A stretch of DNA of 52,401 bases from DATAQC01 sp051005135 (GTDB lineage Bacteria > Actinomycetota > Acidimicrobiia > Acidimicrobiales > AC-14), in contig JBPCJQ010000083.1 in assembly GCA_051005135.1 (NCBI GenBank), positions 1-52,401 on the forward strand. The letters run 5' to 3'. Both the position numbers and the translations under genes were made by a program. Positions 16,512 through 24,426 of the stretch are shown here, one piece after another. Position 1 is the stretch's first letter. Every line of letters begins with the position of its first letter. The notes beneath the pieces are model-generated. The model was not told the origin of the DNA. It saw only the letters and a program-made list of their open reading frames with translations, and did not search any database.

Positions 16512-16754
16512 TCAGGATCCGCACAGGAGACGGCGGGCGCGGGCCAATCCGTCGGCCAGCTCATCAGGGCTCAGTGCTCCGTGGTCACGTTCCCACTCGG
16601 CGATGCCCTTCCGCCCGGCCTCGAGTCGCAGCCGATGGGCGGCGGTTTGGGCCAACCAGGCACTGAAGGTGGTGCCGTCTTCCGCAGCCGTTCGTTCGAT
16701 CGCATGAGCCAGATCTGATGGGAGGGAGATGGAACGCTTCTCTCGCTGCGCCAC
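16512..16754 (-). CDS. VapB-like antitoxin of the broken PIN module
   Basis: The 80-residue protein begins REKRSISLPSDLAHAIERTA, a ribbon-helix-helix type N terminus, and ends in an acidic, Leu-rich tail (ALSPDELADGLARARRLL) expected to bind the toxin. GTG 16754 is chosen because it matches relatives and lies 7 nt after TACCAT (16767-16762), a leaderless arrangement. With the toxin truncated, the antitoxin is an orphan. Confidence 0.75.
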   Translation of the reverse strand: MAQREKRSISLPSDLAHAIERTAAEDGTTFSAWLAQTAAHRLRLEAGRKGIAEWERDHGALSPDELADGLARARRLLCGS

Positions 16755-16797
16755 GCAGAAAATGGTAGCACAGGCGGTAGGATCGCACTCCAGCAAC

Positions 16798-17271
16798 TCA
16801 CGCCGGTGGCGGAAAGTACCGGGCCCTCACGAACCGGCCTCCCTCGGCTTCCAGCTCCCAGGTCGACCCCTTGGCATAGGGATAGTCGTCGGGCAGAACG
16901 AGGCCGTCCTCACAGGCGAAGGCGTCGAGGACGGCGGGTACGACGTCGCCGTGGGTGCAGGCGACGGCCGTAGTATCGACCAGGCGCCGCAGGAGGGCAA
17001 CGGTGTCGGGCGTAGATGCGCCCTCGGCCAGCTCGGCAACCTCCTCCACCACCAAGCCCGATCGGGCGGCCAGAGACTCGACCGTCTGCGCACAGCGCAC
17101 GTAGGGGCTGGACAGCACCCGGGCCACGCCCCGGTCGGAGTGCAGCTCGACCACCTCGACCAGGCCCGCGGCCTGGCGGCGGCCGCGACGGCTGAGGGGC
17201 CGGAGCCGGTCGGGGCCATCCCAGTTCTTGCGCCGACCGGCATGGGCGTGGCGTACGAGGAACAGGGGCAC
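16798..17271 (-). CDS. sixA: SixA-type histidine phosphatase
   Basis: The 157-residue protein belongs to the histidine phosphatase superfamily. It has the catalytic RHAHAG near the N terminus (FLVRHAHAG), Arg in SSPYVRCAQTVE and the second catalytic His in ACTHGDVV. SixA enzymes remove phosphate from phosphohistidine proteins. GTG 17271 lies 11 nt after the Nudix stop. In M. tuberculosis a Nudix and a histidine-phosphatase domain are fused in MutT1, whose gene neighbours ppk1; here they are two adjacent genes in the same neighbourhood. It is the last gene of the senX3-phoU-ppk1 run. Confidence 0.85.
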   Translation of the reverse strand: MPLFLVRHAHAGRRKNWDGPDRLRPLSRRGRRQAAGLVEVVELHSDRGVARVLSSPYVRCAQTVESLAARSGLVVEEVAELAEGASTPDTVALLRRLVDTTAVACTHGDVVPAVLDAFACEDGLVLPDDYPYAKGSTWELEAEGGRFVRARYFPPPA

Positions 17272-17282
17272 GGCGACCGGTC

Positions 17283-17702
17283 TCAGTGGGGCAGCGAAGC
17301 CAGCACGGCCCGGTCGCGGTCGTAGCTCAACATGTCGGCGGCCCGAGTTAGGAGCACCCATCGCACCTCGTCCACCTCGTCGTTGGCCACGAAGTGGCCG
17401 CTCACCGGCTCCATGGCCCAGTAACGGACTTCTTTGGGCCGACCGTGGCGGTCCTCGTAGCTCGACGTGGCCAGCTCGGCTCCCAGGCGACAGCGCAAGC
17501 CGGTCTCCTCCTCGACCTCGCGCAGGGCGGCCACGGGGGCCGGCTCGCCGGCATCGAGCTTGCCCTTGGGCAGACTCCAGTCGTCGTACTTGGGCCGGTG
17601 GACGAGGAGCACCTCGGGCTCGCCCTCGCCGTTGATTCCCCGCCACACCACGCCGCCCGCAGCAAGGACCACAGCGGGATCGTGCTCGCTCAGGCGAGCC
17701 AC
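17283..17702 (-). CDS. Nudix hydrolase, MutT1 N-domain-like
   Basis: The 139-residue protein contains the Nudix box from GKLDAGE to REVEEETGL and the preceding YDDWSLPKGKLDAGE typical of the MutT1/Ap(n)A-hydrolase group. Such enzymes hydrolyse nucleoside diphosphates linked to other groups: 8-oxo-dGTP, diadenosine polyphosphates and similar. GTG 17702 overlaps the CHAD gene's end by 13 nt. The separate SixA gene just downstream corresponds to the second half of mycobacterial MutT1, so this looks like a split MutT1. Confidence 0.87.
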   Translation of the reverse strand: MARLSEHDPAVVLAAGGVVWRGINGEGEPEVLLVHRPKYDDWSLPKGKLDAGEPAPVAALREVEEETGLRCRLGAELATSSYEDRHGRPKEVRYWAMEPVSGHFVANDEVDEVRWVLLTRAADMLSYDRDRAVLASLPH

Positions 17703-19201
17703 GATCGCAGCTTCTTCTTCTTGGCCCGCTTCCACACGCCGGGCCACTCCGCCCGGCACCGGGCCTGGTCGGCCCGCTGCATGGCGATCAGCTGGCCGGC
17801 GGCGAGCGGCTCGGCGGTACCGGCGTCGACGACGGCCCCGCGCAGCCAGGCCTCGGCCACGACCGCGTCCTGGTGGTCGCCGAGCACCGTCTGCAGATCG
17901 GCGACTGCTCCGGCCAACGCCTTGGCGCGCTTGGCGATGACCGGCGCAGCCGCCTCGGCCGCGTAGCGGGTCCTCTTGGCCGCGATGCGAACGGCGTGCA
18001 GGTCTTGGGCCGAGGGCTCGGGCACAAGCTCGTCGATCGCCTTGCGCAGCCGCCGCCACGACCCCGCGGCCAACCGGGGCAGTACATCGGCGGCTCGCTC
18101 GTCGGCCTCGGGACGCAGGTGCGGGTGCTGGGCCGCCGTCACCAGTCGGTCGAGCAGCTCTACATAGCGGTCGCCGGCCATGACGGCCCGCAGCCCGGCC
18201 ACGGCCTCGGCGCGCTGGTCGGCGAGCTGGCCCAGCAGCAGCTCCACAGCTGGGGCGTCGACCTCGGGTAGGGAACGGGCCTGGTCACGCAGGCGGTCAG
18301 ACAGGACATCGGCGTCCCTGACCATGCCCAGGGCATGGCCGAGCCACCGCAGCTCCTCGCGGAGGGGATCGACCCAGTCGTCGACCAGCACCGGCCGCAG
18401 GGTGCGGAGGTCGGAGCGCAGGCGGCGAGTACCCACGCGGGCCTGGTGGACATGCTCGGAGTCGTCACCGAGACGCATGCCTGGATCGTGCAGGAGGATC
18501 CGCCTGACCGAGCTGGCCAGCGCCAGCCGGACGACATCGCCCATGGTGGCGTGGTCGTCGACGTCGGCGAGTGCTACGTCGGGCGGGCCGAGAGCCCGGT
18601 CGCCAAGGACCCGCATGAGCTTCGGTGTCTTCTGGGGCTCACCTGCTCCCGCCTTGCCAAGACGACCCAGAACCGCCTCGAGCAGGGCGGCGGAGACCCG
18701 TTCGGTGAGCTCGACCTCGATCTCTCGGAACCGCGCCGTGGGCTGGCTGCCGTCGAGCACGGAGACGTCGTCGTCGACGACCTCTGCCGTCGGTCGGCCC
18801 CTTACGTCGCGCAGCTCCACGACCGAGCGGATGGTGCGCATCCGGGCGACGGGGCCGATCTCGGCCCGTCGGGCAAACGCACGCACCAAATCGACGGCAG
18901 CCGGCGGCGGCTGGGCGGGATCACTGTCGAAGGTGATCTCCCGCCGCGAGAGGGCGGGGCCGGCGCTGTCCTCCGGGAGCTTGACCGTCCAACCGTCGCC
19001 CTCCACGTCACCGACGCGGTGGCGCAGGGTGACGCCCCAGCGGGCCAGGCGCAAGTCGCTGGTGTCGTAGTAGACGGCATCAAGGGTGCGGTCGGGCAGC
19101 GGGGCGGCGGCCACTCCCTGGTCGAGGCCGTTGAGATCGGGGAGGGCGAACCCTTCCCCGGCACCGAGCTTGACCTCCCGCTCAATGCCCACGAACGTCA
19201 C
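17690..19201 (-). CDS. CYTH-CHAD domain protein
   Basis: The 503-residue protein has an N-terminal CYTH domain with the metal-binding ExExK motif intact (Glu7, Glu9, Lys11 in GIEREVKLG) and further tunnel residues such as VYYDTSDLRLARWGVTLRHR. The C-terminal half is a CHAD domain (VHQARVGTRRLRSDLRTL, DLHAVRIAAKRTRYAAEA) ending in a Lys-rich tail (KRAKKKKLRSW). CYTH domains act on triphosphate-type substrates such as tripolyphosphate or NTPs; CHAD binds polyphosphate. GTG 19201 overlaps the ppk1 stop as GTGA, so it is translated with the polyphosphate kinase. Confidence 0.9.
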   Translation of the reverse strand: MTFVGIEREVKLGAGEGFALPDLNGLDQGVAAAPLPDRTLDAVYYDTSDLRLARWGVTLRHRVGDVEGDGWTVKLPEDSAGPALSRREITFDSDPAQPPPAAVDLVRAFARRAEIGPVARMRTIRSVVELRDVRGRPTAEVVDDDVSVLDGSQPTARFREIEVELTERVSAALLEAVLGRLGKAGAGEPQKTPKLMRVLGDRALGPPDVALADVDDHATMGDVVRLALASSVRRILLHDPGMRLGDDSEHVHQARVGTRRLRSDLRTLRPVLVDDWVDPLREELRWLGHALGMVRDADVLSDRLRDQARSLPEVDAPAVELLLGQLADQRAEAVAGLRAVMAGDRYVELLDRLVTAAQHPHLRPEADERAADVLPRLAAGSWRRLRKAIDELVPEPSAQDLHAVRIAAKRTRYAAEAAAPVIAKRAKALAGAVADLQTVLGDHQDAVVAEAWLRGAVVDAGTAEPLAAGQLIAMQRADQARCRAEWPGVWKRAKKKKLRSWLA

Positions 19202-21210
19202 TCCTCGGGCGGGGCCGACGCGGTGGGTGAGCGGCGCCGCCCCCGTTCGAAGGCCAGCTCTTGAAGGCGTACGTGCACATTGACCCCTTCCTCGGTGGGC
19301 ACCTTCGCCCATGTGCCGTCGGAATCGAGCTCCCACGCCAGCGTGTCATCGGCCAACGACAGGTCGAGCACCTCCTGGAGCCTGTTCTTCAGCTCAGTGC
19401 GCTCCACCGGGACGACGGCCTCCACGCGCCGGTCGAGGTTTCTGGGCATGAGGTCGGCGGAGCCGATCAGATAGCTCCGCTCCTCTTGGCGCCCAAACGC
19501 GTAGATCCGGGAGTGCTCCAGGAACCGGCCCACGATCGAGCGCACGGTGATCCGCTCCGAGAGCCCCGTCACGCCAGGGCGTAGGCAGCAGATGCTCCTC
19601 ACGATCAGCTCTATGCGGGCACCGGCCTGAGCGGCACTGTAGAGCTCGTCGATCACCGCCGCGTCGACCAGGCTGTTCATCTTCATGATGATGTGTCCGT
19701 CGGAGCCGGCGTCGCGCTGGGCCCGGATGAGCTCGATCATGCTTTCGCGCAATGATACGGGAGCCACCAGCAGCTTGCGGAACTGCTCCTGGCGGCTGTA
19801 GCCGGTGAGGTAGTTGAAGAGGTCGGTGAGATCGGCCCCCAGGTCGGGGTCGGCCGACAACAGCCCGAGATCTTCGTACATCCGTGCCGTCTTGGGGTTG
19901 TAGTTGCCGGTGCCGACATGGCAGTAACGGCGGATCCCGTCGGGCTCGTCACGCACCACCAGGGCGGTCTTGGTATGGGTCTTCAGGCCTACCAGCCCGT
20001 AGACGACGTGAACGCCGGCCTGCTCCAGGGCCCGGGCCCACGCGATGTTGGCCTGCTCATCGAAGCGCGCCTTGAGCTCCACCAGCACCGCCACCTGCTT
20101 GCCCCCCTCGGCCGCCTTGATCAGGGCCTTCACGATGGGGCTGTCGCCCGAGGTGCGGTAGAGGGTCTGCTTGATGGCGAGAACGTGGGGGTCGTCGGCG
20201 GCCTCCTCGATGAACGCCTCCACCGAAGTGGCGAACGAGTCATAGGGGTGGTGGAGGAGCACCTCGCGCTCGCGCAGCACCGCGAAGAGGTCAGCGGGGT
20301 CACCCTCGGTGTCGACCAGCCTGGGCTGGGTGACGCCCACCCACACGTCGTCCTTCAGCTCGGGACGGTCGAGCTCGTACACCGACCAGAGCCCGGCCAG
20401 GTCGAGCGGGCCCTCCACCGCGTAGACGTCGTCGGGCCCCAGCTCCAGCTCTCGCATGAGCAGGTCGCGCGTCGCCGATGACATCTTGGAGTCGATCTCG
20501 AGACGCACCGCCCGACCGAAACGGCGGCGTCTGAGCTCCAGCTCCACCGCGGCCAGCAGGTCGTCGGCCTCCTCCTCGGCCAGGGCGAGATCGGCGTTGC
20601 GCGTCACCCGGAAGGCCTCCTGGGCCTCGATGGCCAGCCCTGGGAAGAGGGTGCCCAGATGCGCGCCCATCACCTGCTCGATGGGCACGAACCGTTCCCC
20701 GTCGGGCATGACGACGAATCGGGGCAGCAGGGGAGGCACCTTGACCCGGGCGAAGCGGTCGTCGCCTGCGGTGGCGTCGTTAACCGTCACTGCCAGGTTG
20801 AGCGACATGTTGGAGATGTAGGGGAAGGGGTGGCCGGGGTCGACGGCCAGGGGGGTGAGCACCGGGAAGATCCGCTGCTCGAACACCCCCACCAGGTAGC
20901 CGCGATCGTCGTCGTCGAGAGACTCCCAGTCGGACAGCACGATGCCGGCCTGAGCCAACGCCGGGGCCAACTTGTCGAGGAACACCTCTCCCTGGCGGTC
21001 GACCAGCCCCTGGACCTGGGTACGGATGGCGCGCAACTGGTCGGCGGGGGTCATGGCGTCGGGTGTAGTGGAGCCGAGCCCGGCGGCCACCTGCTCTTTG
21101 AGGCCGGCCACCCTCACCTGGAAGAACTGATCGAGGCCCTCACTGAAGATGGCCAGGAACTTCACCCGCTCCAGCAGGGGGACGCCGTCGTCGCCGGCGA
21201 GGGCGAGCAC
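19198..21210 (-). CDS. ppk1: Polyphosphate kinase 1 (5' end unresolved)
   Basis: PPK1 polymerises the gamma-phosphate of ATP into polyphosphate. The catalytic histidine lies in LVGLKTHTKTALVVRDE, the second conserved His in RFLEHSRIYAF, and PLLERVKFLAIFSEGLDQFF and SRQEQFRKLL are typical. From GTG 21210 the protein has 670 residues. Conserved PPK1 sequence continues upstream in frame (HYINRDLSWLDFASR) back to about 21260, yet from the in-frame TGA at 21318-21316 down to 21210 there is no ATG, GTG or TTG. ATG 21289 would supply a natural start if one base were gained or lost. The given start is thus only the first usable codon and would delete a conserved segment. Confidence 0.9.
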   Translation of the reverse strand: MLALAGDDGVPLLERVKFLAIFSEGLDQFFQVRVAGLKEQVAAGLGSTTPDAMTPADQLRAIRTQVQGLVDRQGEVFLDKLAPALAQAGIVLSDWESLDDDDRGYLVGVFEQRIFPVLTPLAVDPGHPFPYISNMSLNLAVTVNDATAGDDRFARVKVPPLLPRFVVMPDGERFVPIEQVMGAHLGTLFPGLAIEAQEAFRVTRNADLALAEEEADDLLAAVELELRRRRFGRAVRLEIDSKMSSATRDLLMRELELGPDDVYAVEGPLDLAGLWSVYELDRPELKDDVWVGVTQPRLVDTEGDPADLFAVLREREVLLHHPYDSFATSVEAFIEEAADDPHVLAIKQTLYRTSGDSPIVKALIKAAEGGKQVAVLVELKARFDEQANIAWARALEQAGVHVVYGLVGLKTHTKTALVVRDEPDGIRRYCHVGTGNYNPKTARMYEDLGLLSADPDLGADLTDLFNYLTGYSRQEQFRKLLVAPVSLRESMIELIRAQRDAGSDGHIIMKMNSLVDAAVIDELYSAAQAGARIELIVRSICCLRPGVTGLSERITVRSIVGRFLEHSRIYAFGRQEERSYLIGSADLMPRNLDRRVEAVVPVERTELKNRLQEVLDLSLADDTLAWELDSDGTWAKVPTEEGVNVHVRLQELAFERGRRRSPTASAPPEE

Positions 21211-21271
21211 CCGGGAGGCGAAGTCGAGCCAGGACAGGTCCCGGTTGATGTAGTGAGCCGTCGGAGCAAGA

Positions 21272-21949
21272 TCAGATCCCGTTGGACATCTCCTCGTACG
21301 GAAAGTGACCGGTGATCATGTAGGTCACCCGATCGGCGATGTTGGTGGCGTGGTCGCCGACCCTCTCGTAGAACCGGCCGATGAGCGCGAGCTGGACGGC
21401 TCGGCGCACGGCGGCATCGTCGGTGCCATGGCGGGCGAAGATGGCCTGGAAGAGGTCCTTCTGGAGCTCGTCCAGCACGTCGTCCATGTCGGGTAGGGCC
21501 TGGGCTTTGGCCAGGTCGAGCTCGGCGTAAGCGTCCACGGCCAGCCGGAGCTGGGCCCCAGCCTGGTCGCGCATGCGGTCGACGAGGCCCCTCACCCGCG
21601 GATCGAGCGGCTCGGGATAGAGCCGGCGCGTGGCCTTGGCCACCTTCACCATGAGATCGCCGATGCGCTCGATCTCGTGGATCACCCGCAGCACGGCCAC
21701 CAGCGACCGCAGGTCTGAAGCCATGGGCTGCTGTCGGGCCAGGAGCAGGTAGACATGCTCCTCGATGGTGTGGTCGAGGGCGTCGATAGCCCGGTCGGAG
21801 GCGGCGACCCGCTCGACGGCGGCCAGGTCGGTCTCCAGCAGGGCGTCGGTGGCCGCTTGGATCGCCTCGCCCGCCATGGCACCGAGGTGGATGACGTCGG
21901 CTCGCAGCTCGGCCAGGTCCTCATGGAAGATCTTGCGGATCTCGGTCAT
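21272..21949 (-). CDS. phoU: PhoU phosphate-signalling protein (kinase-linked copy)
   Basis: The 225-residue protein is a complete PhoU with two three-helix bundles and the acidic metal-cluster motifs HEIERIGD and FYERVGDHATNIADRV. PhoU connects the Pst transporter to the sensor kinase and dampens the response when phosphate is plentiful. Its start overlaps the senX3 stop (ATGA at 21949-21946) and its end overlaps the ppk1 reading frame, placing it in the middle of a coupled run. A second full PhoU gene ends the pst operon. Confidence 0.93.
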   Translation of the reverse strand: MTEIRKIFHEDLAELRADVIHLGAMAGEAIQAATDALLETDLAAVERVAASDRAIDALDHTIEEHVYLLLARQQPMASDLRSLVAVLRVIHEIERIGDLMVKVAKATRRLYPEPLDPRVRGLVDRMRDQAGAQLRLAVDAYAELDLAKAQALPDMDDVLDELQKDLFQAIFARHGTDDAAVRRAVQLALIGRFYERVGDHATNIADRVTYMITGHFPYEEMSNGI

Positions 21950-23100
21950 GAGCGGGGGGATGCCGGCAGGCGCAACGTGAACGTCGAGCCCTCACCTTCA
22001 CGGGAACGCACCAGCACCTCACCTCCATGGTTGGTGGCAACGTGGCGCACGATAGCGAGGCCGAGCCCGGTGCCTCCGGTCTGGCGGCTGCGGGCCCGGT
22101 CAACCCGGTAGAACCGCTCGAAGATGCGCGAGAGGTCGCGCGCCGGGATGCCGATCCCGTGGTCGCTGACAACGATGTCGGTGAACCCGGATTCGCGACC
22201 CACGTCCACCTCCACGGTGGAGCCCGCTTCTGAGTACTTGATGGCGTTGTCCAACAGGTTGGCGATGGCGGAGACGAGCTGCGTCCTGTCGCCCACGACC
22301 GCGACGTCGCTTTCTCTGGGCGGGAGCACCACGTCTACGCCGTGATGGGCCGCCGCCGGTGCCACCCGGGCCATGGCCGCGGCCAGCACGGCGGAGATGG
22401 GCACCTTCTGGTGGTCGGTTGCCTGGGCTTCGATACGGCTGAGGTCGAGCAGGTCCTCCACCATCTGGGCCGCCCGCTCGGTCTCCACCAGGATGTGGCC
22501 GGCCAGGCGCCGGGCCGCAGCGGGCTCGTCCTCGCTGGCGAGCGTCTCGGCCAGGAGGGCAAGAGCGCCGATCGGCGTTCTCAGCTCGTGGCTCACGTTG
22601 GCCACGAAGTCTCGGCGCATGGCCTCGAGCTGGCGCCGCTCGGTGATGTCCTCCACCACCGCCACCGAGCCCGAGACCCTCTCGCCGTCCAGAGCCCGGG
22701 AGCTGATGACGATCGTCCGTGGCGGCGGGCCCCGCAGGTCGAGAGTCTGGGCCTGGGGGCCTTTCGAGCGGGTGGCACCTAACACCTGCTCCAGAGCACG
22801 CGATGTCAGCGCCTCGGAGTGGCGCGCCTCGGCCAGCTCGGCGACCCTGCGGTTGCGGTAGATCACCGTGCCATCCTCGTCGCACACCGCCACGCCCAGG
22901 GGGAGGGCTTCCAGTGCTCCCCTCAACAGTCGCCGTTCCGCCTCCAGTGCATCGACTCGTCGAGCGGCCTCGGCGGCCGCGCGCTCGGCCGCCTCGCGGA
23001 TGACACGGTTGGACCTCAACAAGACTCCCGCCACCGAGACTACCGTCACGACCTTGTGTCCTGGTCCGCGACCGTCGTGGGTAACCGCGCACCAGGACAC
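21946..23100 (-). CDS. senX3: Phosphate-sensing histidine kinase, SenX3/PhoR-like
   Basis: The 384-residue kinase has a weak hydrophobic N-terminal segment (VVTVVSVAGVLLRS), a coiled region, a PAS-like domain (about residues 60-150) and a full HisKA-HATPase core. The H box is FVANVSHELRTPIGA, the N box LLDNAIKYSE, the G boxes DHGIGIP and GGTGLGLAIV. SenX3/PhoR kinases are controlled by Pst-PhoU. The clear two-helix anchor of SenX3 is not evident, so membrane attachment is uncertain; the first residues may be wrong. It is divergent from pstS, with the PHO box between. Its likely regulator is the RegX3-like gene at 12.3 kb. Confidence 0.9.
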   Translation of the reverse strand: MSWCAVTHDGRGPGHKVVTVVSVAGVLLRSNRVIREAAERAAAEAARRVDALEAERRLLRGALEALPLGVAVCDEDGTVIYRNRRVAELAEARHSEALTSRALEQVLGATRSKGPQAQTLDLRGPPPRTIVISSRALDGERVSGSVAVVEDITERRQLEAMRRDFVANVSHELRTPIGALALLAETLASEDEPAAARRLAGHILVETERAAQMVEDLLDLSRIEAQATDHQKVPISAVLAAAMARVAPAAAHHGVDVVLPPRESDVAVVGDRTQLVSAIANLLDNAIKYSEAGSTVEVDVGRESGFTDIVVSDHGIGIPARDLSRIFERFYRVDRARSRQTGGTGLGLAIVRHVATNHGGEVLVRSREGEGSTFTLRLPASPRS

Positions 23101-23222
23101 GTGTGGATGTGCGATTCATCCGGCCCAACTTTTACGCTTCGCACCTTTCCGTAGGCCCAACGCAGGCAACGCCAGGGCCAATTTCGGGCAAACACTCAAC
23201 CCTTGGATTCTGAAGACCCAAA

Positions 23223-23266
23223 GTTCACCGTGTGTTCACCGCTCGTTCACCTTGCGTCCACCGGCT
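23223..23266 (+). promoter_or_regulatory. Four-unit PHO box of the pst operon
   Basis: GTTCACC begins at 23223, 23234 and 23245, and GTCCACC at 23256: four direct repeats at exact 11-nt spacing. This is the arrangement of Streptomyces PhoP boxes. It ends 17 nt before TATGGT (23284-23289), so the last unit overlies the -35 position, as expected for activator-dependent pstS promoters. Confidence 0.85.
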
Positions 23267-23283
23267 CGTCGTCCCCTCCCCGG

Positions 23284-23289
23284 TATGGT
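23284..23289 (+). promoter_or_regulatory. pstS -10 box
   Basis: TATGGT lies directly downstream of the four-unit PHO box and about 34 nt before the pstS GTG. An AGGAGG ribosome-binding site follows at 23314-23319, so this message has a leader, unlike many others in the window. Confidence 0.55.
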
Positions 23290-23323
23290 CCGCCTGCAAC
23301 GGCCCGACCCAACAGGAGGACCA

Positions 23324-24400
23324 GTGGCTCGACGCGTTTCCATGGCTGTGACGGCGATCGCCGCCATCGCCGCATTGTCGGCAGCATGCAGCAGCAGCAG
23401 CAAGACGAGCACCGGCAACACCACGAACACCACGTCCGCCGCGGCCGGCGCCAAGGACAGCGCCACCCTCTCCGGAGCAGGCTCCACGTTCGTCTCCACC
23501 ATCCTCCAGGAGTGGACCAAGGCCTACCGCTCCGTGGCCCCCGGGGTCACGATCAACTACCAACCGGTCGGATCGGGAGCAGGCATCCAGCAGCTCACGT
23601 CGAAGACCGTCGACTTCGCTGGCTCCGACGTGACCCTCAAGCCCGAGGAGCAGCAGGCCACGGGTGGCCCCGGTTCCGTGGCTGAGGTGCCATGGGTGGC
23701 GGGTGCGGTGGCCGTGGAGTACAACCTGCCGGAGATGAAGAACCTCAAGCTGTCACCGGCCACCCTGGCCGGCATCTTCGCCGGCAAGATCACCAAGTGG
23801 AACGACGCGGCCATCAAGGCCGACAACCAGGGGGCGTCCCCCCCGTCCACAGGGATATCGGTCGTGCACCGGTCCGACGGCTCGGGCACGACCCAGGTCT
23901 TCACCGAGTTCCTCAAGGCGACCGCGCCCGAGGTCTGGACCTTCGGCTCGGGCAAGGACGTGCCCTGGCCGACGGGGACCGGTGCCAAGGGCTCCGACGG
24001 AGTGACCGCCGGTGTCAAGCAGAGCCCCGGCGCCATCGGCTACTCAGAGCTGAGCTTCCCCAAACAGGCGTCCCTCGGCATCGCATCGATAAAGAACAAG
24101 GCCGGGCAGTTCATGGCGCCGACAGCATCGGCGGTGACCGCTGCCCTCGCCGGCGCCACCGTCAACCCCGACCTCACCCTGAAGCTCAACTACACGCCGG
24201 ACGACGCCGCCGCCTACGCCATGAGCACACCGACCTATCTGATGTTCTACAAGGCGGGGACCGACCCGGCCAAAAGCACCGCCCTGCGCCACTTCGCCCA
24301 ATGGGTCCTCACCGACGGCCAGAAGCTGGCCGCCGGCCTCGACTACGCCCCCATGCCGCAGTCGATCCTCGACAAGGCCCTCGAAGTGGTGAGAGTCTGA
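23324..24400 (+). CDS. pstS: Phosphate-binding lipoprotein PstS
   Basis: PstS captures phosphate outside the membrane for the Pst ABC transporter. The 358-residue precursor begins with a lipoprotein signal (MAVTAIAAIAALSAAC, lipobox LSAAC), then a Ser/Thr/Asn-rich linker. The mature part has the phosphate-binding signatures LSGAGSTFVSTILQEW, VDFAGSDVTL and VVHRSDGSGTTQVFTEFL. GTG 23324 follows AGGAGG closely; ATG 23342 is an alternative with better spacing. It is first in the pstSCAB-phoU operon and directly controlled by the PHO box. Confidence 0.93.
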   Translation: MARRVSMAVTAIAAIAALSAACSSSSKTSTGNTTNTTSAAAGAKDSATLSGAGSTFVSTILQEWTKAYRSVAPGVTINYQPVGSGAGIQQLTSKTVDFAGSDVTLKPEEQQATGGPGSVAEVPWVAGAVAVEYNLPEMKNLKLSPATLAGIFAGKITKWNDAAIKADNQGASPPSTGISVVHRSDGSGTTQVFTEFLKATAPEVWTFGSGKDVPWPTGTGAKGSDGVTAGVKQSPGAIGYSELSFPKQASLGIASIKNKAGQFMAPTASAVTAALAGATVNPDLTLKLNYTPDDAAAYAMSTPTYLMFYKAGTDPAKSTALRHFAQWVLTDGQKLAAGLDYAPMPQSILDKALEVVRV

Positions 24401-24426
24401 GCGGTCCGGAACCCCGGGGCGGCCCC

